A stretch of DNA of 64,000 nt, from positions 1,074,187 to 1,138,186 of the forward strand of contig CAVXCD010000002.1 in the NCBI GenBank assembly GCA_963760225.1, written 5' to 3'. The stretch is from 13-2-20CM-66-19 sp963760225. GTDB taxonomy: Bacteria > Pseudomonadota > Gammaproteobacteria > Steroidobacterales > Steroidobacteraceae. Both the position numbers and the translations under genes were made by a program. This document shows positions 43,902 through 53,229 of this stretch, in pieces. The notes beneath the pieces are model-generated. The model saw only the letters and a list, made by a program, of their open reading frames with translations. It did not search any database and was not told where the DNA came from. How positions within the stretch are numbered: the first letter of the stretch is position 1; each line of letters begins with the position of its first letter.

Positions 43902-45833
43902 GTGAGTGACAGCGTGCCTGAAACAGACACAGTTCTGGACCTGATCGCGGTCGGACGATCGAGCGTCGATCTGTACGGAGAGCAGATCGGCGGCAGGCTG
44001 GAAGATATGGGCTCGTTCGCGAAATACCTCGGCGGGAGCCCGACGAATACGGCTGTGGCCGCCGCCAGACTCGGCCTGAATACCGGTCTGTTGACGCGCG
44101 TCGGCGCCGATCACATGGGACGCTTCATCCGTGAGCAACTCGTGCGCGAGGGCGTCGACGTTCGCGGAGTTCTTGCCGATTCTGAGCGGCTGACTGCCCT
44201 GGTCATTCTGGGAATCCGCGATCGTGAGACCTTTCCGCTCATTTTCTACCGGGAAAACTGTGCCGACATGGCGCTATGCGAGCAGGATCTCGACGACAGC
44301 TGGCTGGCATCGGCCCGTGCGGTGCTCATCAACGGCACTCACTTGTCCACGCCCGGCGTTTTTGCGGCAAGTGTGGGCGCGGCGCGGCGCGTGAAGGCTG
44401 CCGGCGGCAGGGTCGTGTTTGATATTGATTACCGGCCCGTACTGTGGGGGCTAGCCGCCAAAGACCTCGGCGAAAACCGCTTCGTGGCGCACGAAGCGGT
44501 CACACAGCGTCTGCAGAATGTGTTGCCGCTTTGCGATCTGGTCGTAGGTACAGAAGAGGAAATCCGCATTTTGGGCGGCGTTGAGGACACCCTTGCCGCC
44601 CTGAAGAACATACGTGTCCGGACTTCCGCAACCATTGTCTGCAAGCGAGGCGCGCAGGGCTGCGTGGTGTTTCCAGGCTGCGTGCCCGATAACATCGAAC
44701 AAGGTGTCGTCGCAGCCGGCTTTCAGGTCGAGGTGTACAACGTTCTCGGCGCGGGCGATGCCTTCATGGGGGGCTTTTTGCGAGGCTGGCTGCGAGACGA
44801 GCCGATCGAGCAATGCTGTCGTCTCGGCAACGCGTGCGGGGCAATCGTGGTTTCGCGGCATGGTTGCGCGCCTGCAATGCCAACGTGGCCGGAACTGGAG
44901 CTGTTTCTCGCGGCGGGCACCCACAAATTTCGCTTGCGCGAGGATGCGGAGCTCGAGCATCTGCATTGGGCCACGACGCGCTCACGCGCCTGCCAGGACT
45001 TGACCGTCCTGGCAATCGATCATCGTCGCCAGTTCGAGGATCTCGCCGCAGAGACCGGCGTCGACCGGGAGCGTATCTCCAGGTTCAAGATGCTGGGGCT
45101 GCGCGCCGTCGAGGTAGTAGCGCAAGGCGACGCTCGATTCGGCGTGCTGCTCGACGGACGTTATGGATTCAAGGCGCTGGCCGAGGCAGCCGATGGCCGC
45201 TATTGGGTAGGCCGCCCCATCGAACTTCCGGGTTCGCGTCCGCTGGAATTCGAGAGCTCGGCGGACGTTGCCACCGAATTGACGACCTGGCCTCTGAATC
45301 ACGTCGTGAAGTGTCTGGTCTTATACCATCCTGATGATGAGGCCGATTTGCGCGACAGACAGGAACGGCAGTTGTTGCGCCTCTTCGATGCCTGCCGCAA
45401 GACCCGGCATGAGTTGCTGGTTGAAATCATCGTTCCCCGCGGCATGGCAGTCGATGCGCGCACCGTCGCGCGCGCGATCTCGCGGATCTACCAGATCGGG
45501 GTGCGCCCGGACTGGTGGAAACTCGAGCCGAGCGCGAGTGCGGCGATCTGGGAGAACATCGAGGGGGCCATCACTCGAGGCGATCCGCTCTGCCGAGGCG
45601 TGGTGTTGCTGGGTTTGTCGGCGCCGCAGGGCGAACTGGTCGGCTCGTTCGTTGCCGCGGCCCCGTTCAAAATCGTGAAGGGGTTTGCCGTCGGGCGCAC
45701 CATCTTCGATGCGGTCGCGCGTGGGTGGTTTTGTGGAGAGCTGACCGACGATGCAGCCGTGAACGCCATGGCTGAGAAACTGACCGCGCTCGTCAGCGCG
45801 TGGCGACGCGCGCGCACGGCGGCAGCGGCGTGA
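43902..45833 (+). CDS. iolC: IolC-DUF2090 fusion: 5-dehydro-2-deoxygluconokinase with aldolase-like domain
   Basis: 643 residues from a GTG. Residues 10-325 are a PfkB sugar kinase (KYLGGSPTNTAVAAARLG, and VYNVLGAGDAFMGGFLRGW with the catalytic Asp), which phosphorylates 2-deoxy-5-keto-gluconate. Residues about 345-640 are a DUF2090 domain (LAIDHRRQFEDLA, HELLVEIIVPRG, FKIVKGFAVGRTIF), thought to be a class I-like aldolase that would cleave the product to DHAP and malonate semialdehyde. This fusion occurs in several proteobacteria. It opens the inositol operon, and its stop overlaps the iolD GTG (45830-45833). Confidence 0.93.
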   Translation: MSDSVPETDTVLDLIAVGRSSVDLYGEQIGGRLEDMGSFAKYLGGSPTNTAVAAARLGLNTGLLTRVGADHMGRFIREQLVREGVDVRGVLADSERLTALVILGIRDRETFPLIFYRENCADMALCEQDLDDSWLASARAVLINGTHLSTPGVFAASVGAARRVKAAGGRVVFDIDYRPVLWGLAAKDLGENRFVAHEAVTQRLQNVLPLCDLVVGTEEEIRILGGVEDTLAALKNIRVRTSATIVCKRGAQGCVVFPGCVPDNIEQGVVAAGFQVEVYNVLGAGDAFMGGFLRGWLRDEPIEQCCRLGNACGAIVVSRHGCAPAMPTWPELELFLAAGTHKFRLREDAELEHLHWATTRSRACQDLTVLAIDHRRQFEDLAAETGVDRERISRFKMLGLRAVEVVAQGDARFGVLLDGRYGFKALAEAADGRYWVGRPIELPGSRPLEFESSADVATELTTWPLNHVVKCLVLYHPDDEADLRDRQERQLLRLFDACRKTRHELLVEIIVPRGMAVDARTVARAISRIYQIGVRPDWWKLEPSASAAIWENIEGAITRGDPLCRGVVLLGLSAPQGELVGSFVAAAPFKIVKGFAVGRTIFDAVARGWFCGELTDDAAVNAMAEKLTALVSAWRRARTAAAA

Positions 45834-47665
45834 GCACGGTAAGACAGACGGCGGCCCAGGCTGCTGTCCGCTATCTCGCGAACCAGTACGTGGCGCGTCC
45901 GGCGGGCGAGATCCGCTATTTCGCGGGGGTGTGGGCGATCTTCGGCCACGGCAACGTGGCGGGACTCGGCGAAGCCCTGCACGCCGCGCGCGACGTGCTC
46001 CCCACGTATCGCGCGCATAGTGAACAGGGCATGGCCCACGCCGCCATCGCCTACGCGAAACAGATGCGGCGGCAACGCGCCATGATTTGCACCAGTTCCA
46101 TCGGTCCCGGCGCAACCAACATGGTCACTGCGGCAGCTCTGGCTCACGTGAACCGCCTGCCGGTGCTGTTTCTGCCAGGCGATGTTTTTGCCGGCCGCGC
46201 GCCCGATCCGGTACTGCAGCAGATAGAGGATTTTGCGGATGGCACGGTCTCTGCCAACGACTGCTTCCGGCCGGTGTCCCGCTATTTCGATCGAATCACG
46301 CGGCCCGAGCAGATCCTCGATGCGCTGCCCCGGGCTATGGCGACACTGCTCGACCCCGCCTCCTGTGGGCCAGTGACCCTGGCTTTTTGTCAGGACGTAC
46401 AGGCGGAGGCTTTCGATTTCCCGCAAACGTTTTTCGACAGGCATGTATGGACAGTTCGAGCGCAGCCCGCTGACCCCCGGGAGGAGGACGAACTGGTCCG
46501 ACTGTTGCAGGGCGCGCAGTCGCCCTTGCTGGTCTGCGGGGGCGGTGTTCTCTACAGTGGAGCCGAGGCGGCGCTCGCCGCATTCGCCGAGGCCACCGAC
46601 ATTCCGGTCGCTGAAACTCAAGGAGGCAAGGGTGCGCTCAGGTGGGACCACCCGTGCAACCTCGGCAGCATCGGCGTGACGGGATCGAGTGCGGCCAACG
46701 CCGCCGCCGCCGCGTCGGATCTGGTGGTGGGCCTCGGTACCCGGCTCCAGGATTTCACCACCGGATCGCGCGCTTTGTTTCGCGCTCCGGGTCGGCGGCT
46801 CGTGCAGGTCAACGTCGCGCCTTACGATGCTGCAAAACATGGCGCAATTCCGCTGGTTGGGGATGCCGGTGCGGTACTGCGGCGAGTGCACGAGCGCCTC
46901 TCCGGCTGGCGGGCGCCGCGCGGCACTCGAACCATGGCCGCGGCGGTCGCAGAGTGGAACGCTGCCTGGGAGAAGGCCACCGCTCCATCTGAACAATCTC
47001 TGCCGTCAGACGCGCAGGTCATCGGTGCCGTGTGGCGACGGGCCGGTGAGGATTCCGTAGTGGTTTGCGCCGCCGGCGGTCTGCCCGGCGAGTTGCACAA
47101 GCTGTGGCGCTGCCGGCAAGCCGGTGACTACCATGTCGAATACGGCTACTCCTGCATGGGTTACGAGATTGCCGGCGGACTGGGAGTGAAGCTGGCGGAG
47201 CCGCACCGCGACGTCCACGTGCTGCTCGGCGACGGCAGTTACCTGATGTTGAATTCAGAACTCGCGACTTCCGTGATGATGGCGCAGAAGCTGATCGTGA
47301 CGGTACTCGACAATCGCGGTTTCGCCTGCATCAACCGTCTGCAGAAGGCGGCGGGTGGTGCGGCCTTCAATACGATGTGGGCGGACTCACGCCACGAAAT
47401 TCTCCCCGAGATTGATTTCGCCGCTCATGCTGCGAGTCTCGGAGCGATCGCGGAACATGTCGCTACCATCGCGGACCTCGAGCAGGCGCTGGGCCGAGCT
47501 AAGATCTCCGCTCGGACCCACGTCATCGTCATTCAAACCGATCCGCTGGCGGTGACCGAGGCGGGCGGGGCATGGTGGGACGTCGCAATACCTGAAGTCT
47601 CTGTGCGTCCCGAGGTGGCGGCCGCAAGAGCGATGTACCTCGATCGACTCAAGAAACGGACTTAA
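45830..47665 (+). CDS. iolD: 3D-(3,5/4)-trihydroxycyclohexane-1,2-dione hydrolase
   Basis: 611 residues from GTG 45830, overlapping the iolC stop; a longer frame begins at 45800. ThDP-dependent enzyme of the acetolactate synthase fold: pyrimidine-binding domain with SEQGMAHAAIAYAK (catalytic Glu), a central domain, and a diphosphate domain with GDGSYLMLNSELATS. It opens the ring of the diketo-inositol to 5-deoxy-glucuronate. The length is normal for IolD. Confidence 0.95.
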   Translation: MSTVRQTAAQAAVRYLANQYVARPAGEIRYFAGVWAIFGHGNVAGLGEALHAARDVLPTYRAHSEQGMAHAAIAYAKQMRRQRAMICTSSIGPGATNMVTAAALAHVNRLPVLFLPGDVFAGRAPDPVLQQIEDFADGTVSANDCFRPVSRYFDRITRPEQILDALPRAMATLLDPASCGPVTLAFCQDVQAEAFDFPQTFFDRHVWTVRAQPADPREEDELVRLLQGAQSPLLVCGGGVLYSGAEAALAAFAEATDIPVAETQGGKGALRWDHPCNLGSIGVTGSSAANAAAAASDLVVGLGTRLQDFTTGSRALFRAPGRRLVQVNVAPYDAAKHGAIPLVGDAGAVLRRVHERLSGWRAPRGTRTMAAAVAEWNAAWEKATAPSEQSLPSDAQVIGAVWRRAGEDSVVVCAAGGLPGELHKLWRCRQAGDYHVEYGYSCMGYEIAGGLGVKLAEPHRDVHVLLGDGSYLMLNSELATSVMMAQKLIVTVLDNRGFACINRLQKAAGGAAFNTMWADSRHEILPEIDFAAHAASLGAIAEHVATIADLEQALGRAKISARTHVIVIQTDPLAVTEAGGAWWDVAIPEVSVRPEVAAARAMYLDRLKKRT

Positions 47666-47677
47666 GGAAGAGTCAGC

Positions 47678-48577
47678 GTGAGTGTTCGCTTCGGCGTCAG
47701 CCCCATCGCGTGGATAAACGACGACATGCCCGAACTCGGCGCCGACACTTCGCTCGAGCAGGTACTCGCCGAGTCCCGCGATATCGGCTTCGCCGGCATC
47801 GAACTCGGCCGAAGATTTCCCCGCGATGCAGCGACACTGGCCACCCTGCTCGCCCGCTTCCAACTGGTGCTGGTCGGAGGGTGGTACAGCGCCAGCCTGC
47901 TGACCCGTTCAGCCCGCGAAGAGATCGTGGCCCTGCAAGCACACCTTGGCCTTCTGCAGGCTCTGGGTTGCACGGTGTTCATCCTCGCCGAGACCAGCAA
48001 TGCGATACACGGCGATCGGAGCCGCGCGCTGTCGGCTTCCCCGCGGCTTGATCGCGCAGGCTGGGCGCACTTCGGTGAGAAACTGACGGAGGTTGCCGAC
48101 TACGTAGCCGCGGCGGGTATGCGCCTCGCGTATCACCATCATCTGGGCACGGTTGTCGAGTCGGGCGAGGATATCGAACGGTTTCTAGAAGCCACCGGAC
48201 CATCGGTGGGGATGACTATCGACACCGGGCATGCCGCACTGGGTGGGGTGGATGCTGTTTGGCTGATCCGAACCCATCCGCAACGCGTGATGCACGTGCA
48301 CTGCAAGGACATTCGCGGCGAGATCTTTCGCAAGATGAAGGCAGAGGGAGCAAGCTTCCTGAGCGGCGTACTGCATGGCATGTTCACCGTGCCCGGCGAC
48401 GGCGACATCGACTTCAAGGAGGTGGTGCGGGCGCTCGCCGCGATCGGCTATTCCGGATGGATCATCGTCGAGGCGGAGCAGGATCCGGCCATCGCCGACC
48501 CGCGGCGCTACGGGGAGCTCGGGCTGACGACTTTGCGGCGCGAGGCGGCCGCGGCGGGATTGAGGGTGGTGGAGTAG
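47678..48577 (+). CDS. iolE: myo-inosose-2 dehydratase
   Basis: 299 residues from a GTG with GGAAGAG upstream. It is a xylose-isomerase-like TIM barrel. FGVSPIAWINDDMPELG is the IolE start, and LAYHHHLGTVVE, MTIDTGHAALGG and HVHCKDI hold the divalent metal ligands. It removes water from 2-keto-myo-inositol, giving the substrate of IolD. It is 12 bases after iolD and 2 bases before iolB. Confidence 0.95.
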   Translation: MSVRFGVSPIAWINDDMPELGADTSLEQVLAESRDIGFAGIELGRRFPRDAATLATLLARFQLVLVGGWYSASLLTRSAREEIVALQAHLGLLQALGCTVFILAETSNAIHGDRSRALSASPRLDRAGWAHFGEKLTEVADYVAAAGMRLAYHHHLGTVVESGEDIERFLEATGPSVGMTIDTGHAALGGVDAVWLIRTHPQRVMHVHCKDIRGEIFRKMKAEGASFLSGVLHGMFTVPGDGDIDFKEVVRALAAIGYSGWIIVEAEQDPAIADPRRYGELGLTTLRREAAAAGLRVVE

Positions 48578-48579
48578 CG

Positions 48580-49398
48580 ATGACCAATCTTATTCGACAT
48601 TCCCATGCACCCGATGCCGATGGGTGTGTTCTGGAAATCACTCCGCAGGACGCGGGCTGGCAGCATGTGGGATTTCGGGTGAATCGCCTTTCCGCCGGGC
48701 AAGCCGCCAGCGGTGGAGAAACCGGCCGCGAAACCTGTGTCGTCGTGCTGACGGGCACTGCCGACATCGCTGTCGGGGGCCATCGCTTCGAGCGGATCGG
48801 CGCTCGCGCGAGCGTGTTTGATGACGCGTCGCCCGGTGCGGTGTATGTGCCGGCCGGCATGCGGTTCACCGCGACTGCCCGGAGCGAGGTCGAGCTGGCG
48901 GTGTGCTCCGCGCCGGGGCAGCCGGGCCGCACGCCGCGCGCAATCGACGCGGGCAACATGCCCACGGCAGTGCGGGGCAAGGGCACCAATACCCGTTATG
49001 TCCGCAACATTCTTCCTGAAAACCAAACTGCGGACAGTCTTATCGTGGTCGAGGTCATCACACCGGGCGGTCACTGGTCGAGCTATCCACCGCACAAGCA
49101 CGACACCGCGACCCTGGGAGGGGAAACCGCCCTCGAGGAAACCTATTACCATCGAATCAATCCTTCCCAGGGCTTCGCGTTCCAGCGCGTCTACACGGAT
49201 GATCGTGATCTCGATGAGACGATGTGCGTGCACGACGGCGACCTGGTGTTGGTGCCCCGCGGATACCATCCCGTGGCTGCCGCTCACGGCTATGATCTCT
49301 ACTATCTGAATGTGATGGCCGGACCGCGTCGCGCCTGGGTCTTCCGCAATGATCCCGAGCACGAGTGGATGCTGCGCGCGCCCAGGCCGGAACGCTGA
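48580..49398 (+). CDS. iolB: 5-deoxy-glucuronate isomerase
   Basis: 272 residues from ATG 48580; the frame is open further upstream only across iolE. Double cupin: the second half has VITPGGHWSSYPPHKHD and the loop EETYYHRINPSQGFAFQRVY with metal-binding His and Glu, as in KduI/IolB proteins. It isomerises 5-deoxy-glucuronate to 2-deoxy-5-keto-gluconate for IolC. The start lies 2 bases after the iolE stop. Confidence 0.95.
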   Translation: MTNLIRHSHAPDADGCVLEITPQDAGWQHVGFRVNRLSAGQAASGGETGRETCVVVLTGTADIAVGGHRFERIGARASVFDDASPGAVYVPAGMRFTATARSEVELAVCSAPGQPGRTPRAIDAGNMPTAVRGKGTNTRYVRNILPENQTADSLIVVEVITPGGHWSSYPPHKHDTATLGGETALEETYYHRINPSQGFAFQRVYTDDRDLDETMCVHDGDLVLVPRGYHPVAAAHGYDLYYLNVMAGPRRAWVFRNDPEHEWMLRAPRPER

Positions 49399-49426
49399 CC
49401 ACAGGTCACGGCCCGAGAGAATCAAC

Positions 49427-50419
49427 ATGATGCAAGTCGCACTCTTTGGCGCCGGGCGGATCGGCAAAATCCACGCGGGAAACCTGGTGCGGCAACCGGG
49501 CGTACGACTCAAGTACGTGAGCGATGTGAATGCGCAGGCCGCGCAGGAACTAGCGGCGCGGTATAGCGCGAAAGTGGCCGCCATCGATACCGCGCTGGCC
49601 GACCCGGCCATAGGTGCCGTGTTGATCGCCTCCAGCACCGACACCCATGCCGATTTGCTGTTGCGTGCTGTTGCGGCCGGCAAAGCCATATTTTGCGAGA
49701 AACCGGTCGATCTTGATCTGTCGCGCGCCAGAGCGTGCGCCACGGCGGTAGCCCGGGCTCGGGTGACCTGTATGGTCGGCTTTCAGCGCCGTTTTGATCC
49801 AACCTTTGAGGCGTTGCAGACACGTCTGGCGGCGGGTGAAATCGGCGATCCGGAGATGCTCATGGTGACCAGCCGTGATCCCGGCGCGCCGCCGGTTTCC
49901 TACCTGAAAACTTCGGGCGGTATTTTCAAGGACATGCTGATTCACGACTTCGATATCTTTCGCTGGATACTCGATGATGAAGCCGACAGCATTTCAGCGA
50001 CCGGCAGCTGCTTGAGCGACCCGGCGATTGCGGAAGCCGGCGACATCGATTCGGCGGCCGTGACCATACGTACCCGTCGCGGCCGTTTATGCCAGATCAA
50101 CGCCAGCCGCCGCGCCGCCTACGGCTACGATCAGCGCTTTGAAGTGCTCGGCAGCAAAGGCATGCTGCAGGCGGCCAATCACAAGCCGACCGAAGTGGTG
50201 TCATCGACGGCGCACGGCGTCAGCCAGGACAAGCCCGAGCATTTCTTCCTGGAACGCTATCGCGCCGCATACGCACGCGAGATCACGCATTTCTTTGATG
50301 CGCTGCTCAACGGTATCGAGCTGCGTACCACCATCGATGACGGCGTCAAGGCACTGCAGTTGGCCGAAGCGGCGACCTCGTCATGGCGTGAAAATCGCAC
50401 CATAAACTTGTCCAAATGA
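49427..50419 (+). CDS. iolG: myo-inositol 2-dehydrogenase
   Basis: 330 residues from ATG 49427 (Met-Met start, purine-rich site upstream). GFO/IDH/MocA oxidoreductase with ALFGAGRIGKIHAGN as the NAD motif, FCEKPVDLDL with the catalytic Lys, and FKDMLIHDFDIFRW with the Asp and His of the catalytic triad. It oxidises myo-inositol to 2-keto-myo-inositol, the first step of the pathway. It is the last enzyme gene of the operon. iolA (malonate semialdehyde dehydrogenase) is not in the window. Confidence 0.94.
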   Translation: MMQVALFGAGRIGKIHAGNLVRQPGVRLKYVSDVNAQAAQELAARYSAKVAAIDTALADPAIGAVLIASSTDTHADLLLRAVAAGKAIFCEKPVDLDLSRARACATAVARARVTCMVGFQRRFDPTFEALQTRLAAGEIGDPEMLMVTSRDPGAPPVSYLKTSGGIFKDMLIHDFDIFRWILDDEADSISATGSCLSDPAIAEAGDIDSAAVTIRTRRGRLCQINASRRAAYGYDQRFEVLGSKGMLQAANHKPTEVVSSTAHGVSQDKPEHFFLERYRAAYAREITHFFDALLNGIELRTTIDDGVKALQLAEAATSSWRENRTINLSK

Positions 50420-50527
50420 ATGGTTCTTCGAGCGGGTTGCAGCCGCTTTTCTGACAGAGGCGATCTACTTTGTCGACGCCGTACGGGAGCGGCGGGCGAC
50501 GCGTCGCGACGTTGAGGAGTGTATTGA

Positions 50528-50632
50528 ATGAGCTTTTCTCGCGAAGCGAAGAAAATTCTTGGGGATAGTCACTTCTGGGTGCCTTTCTCCGTGCTGCTGA
50601 TTGGCATAGCTCTTTTGGTTACATTGAGTTAG
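50528..50632 (+). CDS. candidate 34-residue membrane protein after iolG
   Basis: ATG 50528 with GAGGAG 8 bases upstream, TAG at 50630. The product MSFSREAKKILGDSHFWVPF continues with SVLLIGIALLVTLS: a soluble amphipathic start and one membrane helix. It is followed 17 bases later by a terminator-like hairpin. It may be a small partner of the transporter that follows, but that is a guess. Confidence 0.5.
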   Translation: MSFSREAKKILGDSHFWVPFSVLLIGIALLVTLS

Positions 50633-50648
50633 CCGAATTTTGACGCCG

Positions 50649-50667
50649 CCGCCGCAGGGCGGTTTTT
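50649..50667 (+). terminator. terminator-like hairpin before the sugar transporter gene
   Basis: Stem CCGCC/GGCGG with a 4-base loop followed directly by TTTTT. The stem is short, so it may be a partial terminator or attenuator that lowers expression of the transporter relative to the enzymes. Confidence 0.55.
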
Positions 50668-50683
50668 CGTTTGTGGAAATTGC

Positions 50684-51973
50684 ATGTCGGTTGAGGTCAT
50701 GAGGATGCAAAAGCAGGGGCTATCGCTGCATGGTCTTGGGGTGATCTGCGGACTGACAGCCGGGGTTTGGCTGGGTGCGGCCGAGGCTCCGACCAAGCTG
50801 GTGACGGCGGGGTACTCTCCTTTTGCCATTTCGCTTTGCATGGTCGCGGGAGTGTTCACCGCGCGGTGGACCTTTCCTACGCTGCTCAAGGGAACGAGTT
50901 ACGTCTTCAGCGACTTGTCCGAGCGGAAGCACCTGATCGTCTGGGCGCTGCTGGCGGGTGCGCTGTGGGCCGTGGCGAACACGCTGACCGTGTTCGCAAT
51001 CCGCGAGGTGGGACTGGCGGTGGCGTTTCCCCTGTGGAACATGAATTCGCTGATCGGCCTGTTCTGGGGCCGGGTGCTGTTCTGCGAGTTGAAGGGAGCG
51101 AGCGCGAAGAACATCGGCAAGGTGGTGGTGGGTGCGGTATGTATCGTCACTGCGGCCGTGATGCTCGGCTTCAGTACGCTCAATGGCGGAATGGCGTTGG
51201 GGCACAGAGCCTCGAGCGGAATCATTGCCGCAATCGGCGCGAGCCTGATGTGGGGGACGATGTATGTTCCGTACCGGAAGGCTTATCTGAGCGGGATGAA
51301 TCCGCTGTCGTTCGTCACGGTGTTTACCGTGGGAGAGCTCGGCACGGTGCTGGCGCTGACGCTGGTGCTCGATGGCGGAAGGAACTCGTCGGCGTTGCAG
51401 TTACTGCATGTTCGCGGCGCGGTGTTCTGGCTGTTCCTGGGCGGGTTTGTGTGGGTGATCGGCGACCTGTTTCAGCAGTTCGCAACGAAGTACCTGGGGA
51501 TTGGCCGAGGGATTCCGCTCTCCAACACAAATCAGTTGTGGGGGCTGGCGTGGGGTGCGCTGGTCTTTGGTGAGCTGGCGACGGCGGACCATGGGCAGGT
51601 GCTGCTGGTCGTGGCCGGGTCGATTGTGATGATCCTGGGGGCGCTGGCGATCAGTACGGCGGTGGCTTCGGCATCGGAGATGTCGATGACGAACCAGGCA
51701 GTGCTGCGGGAGTGCAGTCGTTATGGGTTGGATCATGACCGGACGATCGCCTTGATGGAGGGGGAGGATTTATCGGACCGCGGCGGGCGGCGTCACTGGT
51801 GGGACTATGCGATTGTTGCCTCCGCTACGGGCGTCTTTGTGTGGCTGGGTGTGCGGGCGGCGGTGCCGCCACTCGGGATGGATATCCGCTGGATTGGGGT
51901 TCTGAGTGGGATCCTGCTGCTGAGCTTGGTTGCGGGCACGTGGAGCTTGTGGGAGAGGACGCGATTTTCGTAA
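50684..51973 (+). CDS. GRP/RhaT-like sugar transporter (DMT superfamily)
   Basis: 429 residues with about 10 membrane helices: VICGLTAGVWLGAAEAPTK at the start, AFPLWNMNSLIGLFWGRVLF in the middle, and GIGRGIPLSNTNQLWGLAWG. This is the pattern of glucose/ribose or L-rhamnose uptake permeases. A cytosolic insert (about 350-385, YGLDHDRTIALMEGEDL) sits before the last two helices. Position after iolG suggests inositol or a related polyol as substrate. Codon use (many GGG, TTG) differs from its neighbours and resembles acidobacterial genes, which suggests separate acquisition. Confidence 0.82.
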   Translation: MSVEVMRMQKQGLSLHGLGVICGLTAGVWLGAAEAPTKLVTAGYSPFAISLCMVAGVFTARWTFPTLLKGTSYVFSDLSERKHLIVWALLAGALWAVANTLTVFAIREVGLAVAFPLWNMNSLIGLFWGRVLFCELKGASAKNIGKVVVGAVCIVTAAVMLGFSTLNGGMALGHRASSGIIAAIGASLMWGTMYVPYRKAYLSGMNPLSFVTVFTVGELGTVLALTLVLDGGRNSSALQLLHVRGAVFWLFLGGFVWVIGDLFQQFATKYLGIGRGIPLSNTNQLWGLAWGALVFGELATADHGQVLLVVAGSIVMILGALAISTAVASASEMSMTNQAVLRECSRYGLDHDRTIALMEGEDLSDRGGRRHWWDYAIVASATGVFVWLGVRAAVPPLGMDIRWIGVLSGILLLSLVAGTWSLWERTRFS

Positions 51974-52073
51974 TTGTCCTTGATCGGCCGCTGAACACGA
52001 CCGCGAGTAGTGCTTTTGCGGTGCGCCCACAATGTTCTCCGACCAAAGCTCGGTTCATCATAGCGGCAGGCAT

Positions 52074-53219
52074 ATGAAGTACCTGCCCCTCATCTGGTCC
52101 GGCATCTGGCGCAAGCCGGGGCGCACGATCCTGATTTTCCTCCAGGTGAGCGTCGCCTTCGTGCTCTTCGGCGTGCTGCAGGGCCTCAAGACCGGGGTCG
52201 AGCACGCCGTGGCCGCGGCGCGCGCGGACCTCCTGCTCGTGCACGGCCGCCAGGACTTCCTCTTTTCGCCCCTGCCACTCGGGCTGCTCGAGCAGATCCG
52301 CTCGGTGCCGGGTGTGAAGGTGGTCATCCCGGTGGAGCTTTACGGGGGTTGGTATCAAAAGGAGGAAAACGGCATCGGGATCGTCGCGGTCCGCCCTGAC
52401 AAGGACTGGACGGACGCGTTCACCTTCACGATTGCGCCGCAGTATCTCGCCGCCTTCGACAAGAACCGCACCGCAGCCCTGGTCACCGATTTCGCCGCGG
52501 AAAAGTATGGCTGGAAGATCGGTGATCATATCCCGCTCGTGTCCAGAGTTGCGCAGAAGGATGGCTCGACGACCTGGGCTTTCGACGTCGTCGGGACGTT
52601 CACCGACAGCGATGTAGCCGTGGGGCGCTACAAGATTCTCATCAACTATGCCTACTATGACGAAGCGCGCGCGACCGGCACGGGGACGGCGAACCATTTC
52701 AACGTGGCGATCGCCGATCCCAACCTGGCGGTGCTCGTCGCCGACGCGATTGATCGGCGCTTTGCCAACTCCTCGCACGAGACCAAGACGGAGTCGCTGC
52801 GTGAGCTCGCGCAGACGCAGGTGCAGCAGATCGGCGATCTCGACTTCCTGATCCGGGCGGTGGTGAGCGCGGTGCTCGCTGCGCTGCTGTTTGCGACCGC
52901 GACCATGATGATGCAGTCGGTCAGGGAGCGCACGCCGGAGCTCGCGGTCCTGAAGACCATCGGCTTCACCGATCGCGCGGTGTTCCTCCTGATCCTCGTC
53001 GAGGCAGTCGCGGTGTGCCTGGTGGCCGCCGCCTTCGGTCTGGCGCTGGCGACGTTCGTCTTTCCGTTCGCCGCGCGATTCGTGTTCGGACTTGCGATGC
53101 CGAAGGCCACCGTGGCGATCGGTCTGGCACTGGCGGCAGCGGTGGCGTTCGTGAGTGCCGCGATTCCGGCGGCGCGCGCCGCGCGGCTGCGCGTGGCGAG
53201 CGCGCTGACGGAGCGTTGA
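52074..53219 (+). CDS. ABC transporter permease, MacB/DevC-like (FtsX domain), first of a pair
   Basis: 381 residues from ATG 52074. One N-terminal membrane helix (RTILIFLQVSVAFVLFGVLQ), a large periplasmic domain and three C-terminal helices with an FtsX core (RERTPELAVLKTIGFTDRAV). MacB/LolC-type permeases drive export of lipids, peptides or drugs and need an ABC ATPase. No ATPase gene is beside it, so the system is incomplete here. Eleven bases separate it from the second permease. Confidence 0.87.
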   Translation: MKYLPLIWSGIWRKPGRTILIFLQVSVAFVLFGVLQGLKTGVEHAVAAARADLLLVHGRQDFLFSPLPLGLLEQIRSVPGVKVVIPVELYGGWYQKEENGIGIVAVRPDKDWTDAFTFTIAPQYLAAFDKNRTAALVTDFAAEKYGWKIGDHIPLVSRVAQKDGSTTWAFDVVGTFTDSDVAVGRYKILINYAYYDEARATGTGTANHFNVAIADPNLAVLVADAIDRRFANSSHETKTESLRELAQTQVQQIGDLDFLIRAVVSAVLAALLFATATMMMQSVRERTPELAVLKTIGFTDRAVFLLILVEAVAVCLVAAAFGLALATFVFPFAARFVFGLAMPKATVAIGLALAAAVAFVSAAIPAARAARLRVASALTER

Positions 53220-53229
53220 AGGCCCGCCG

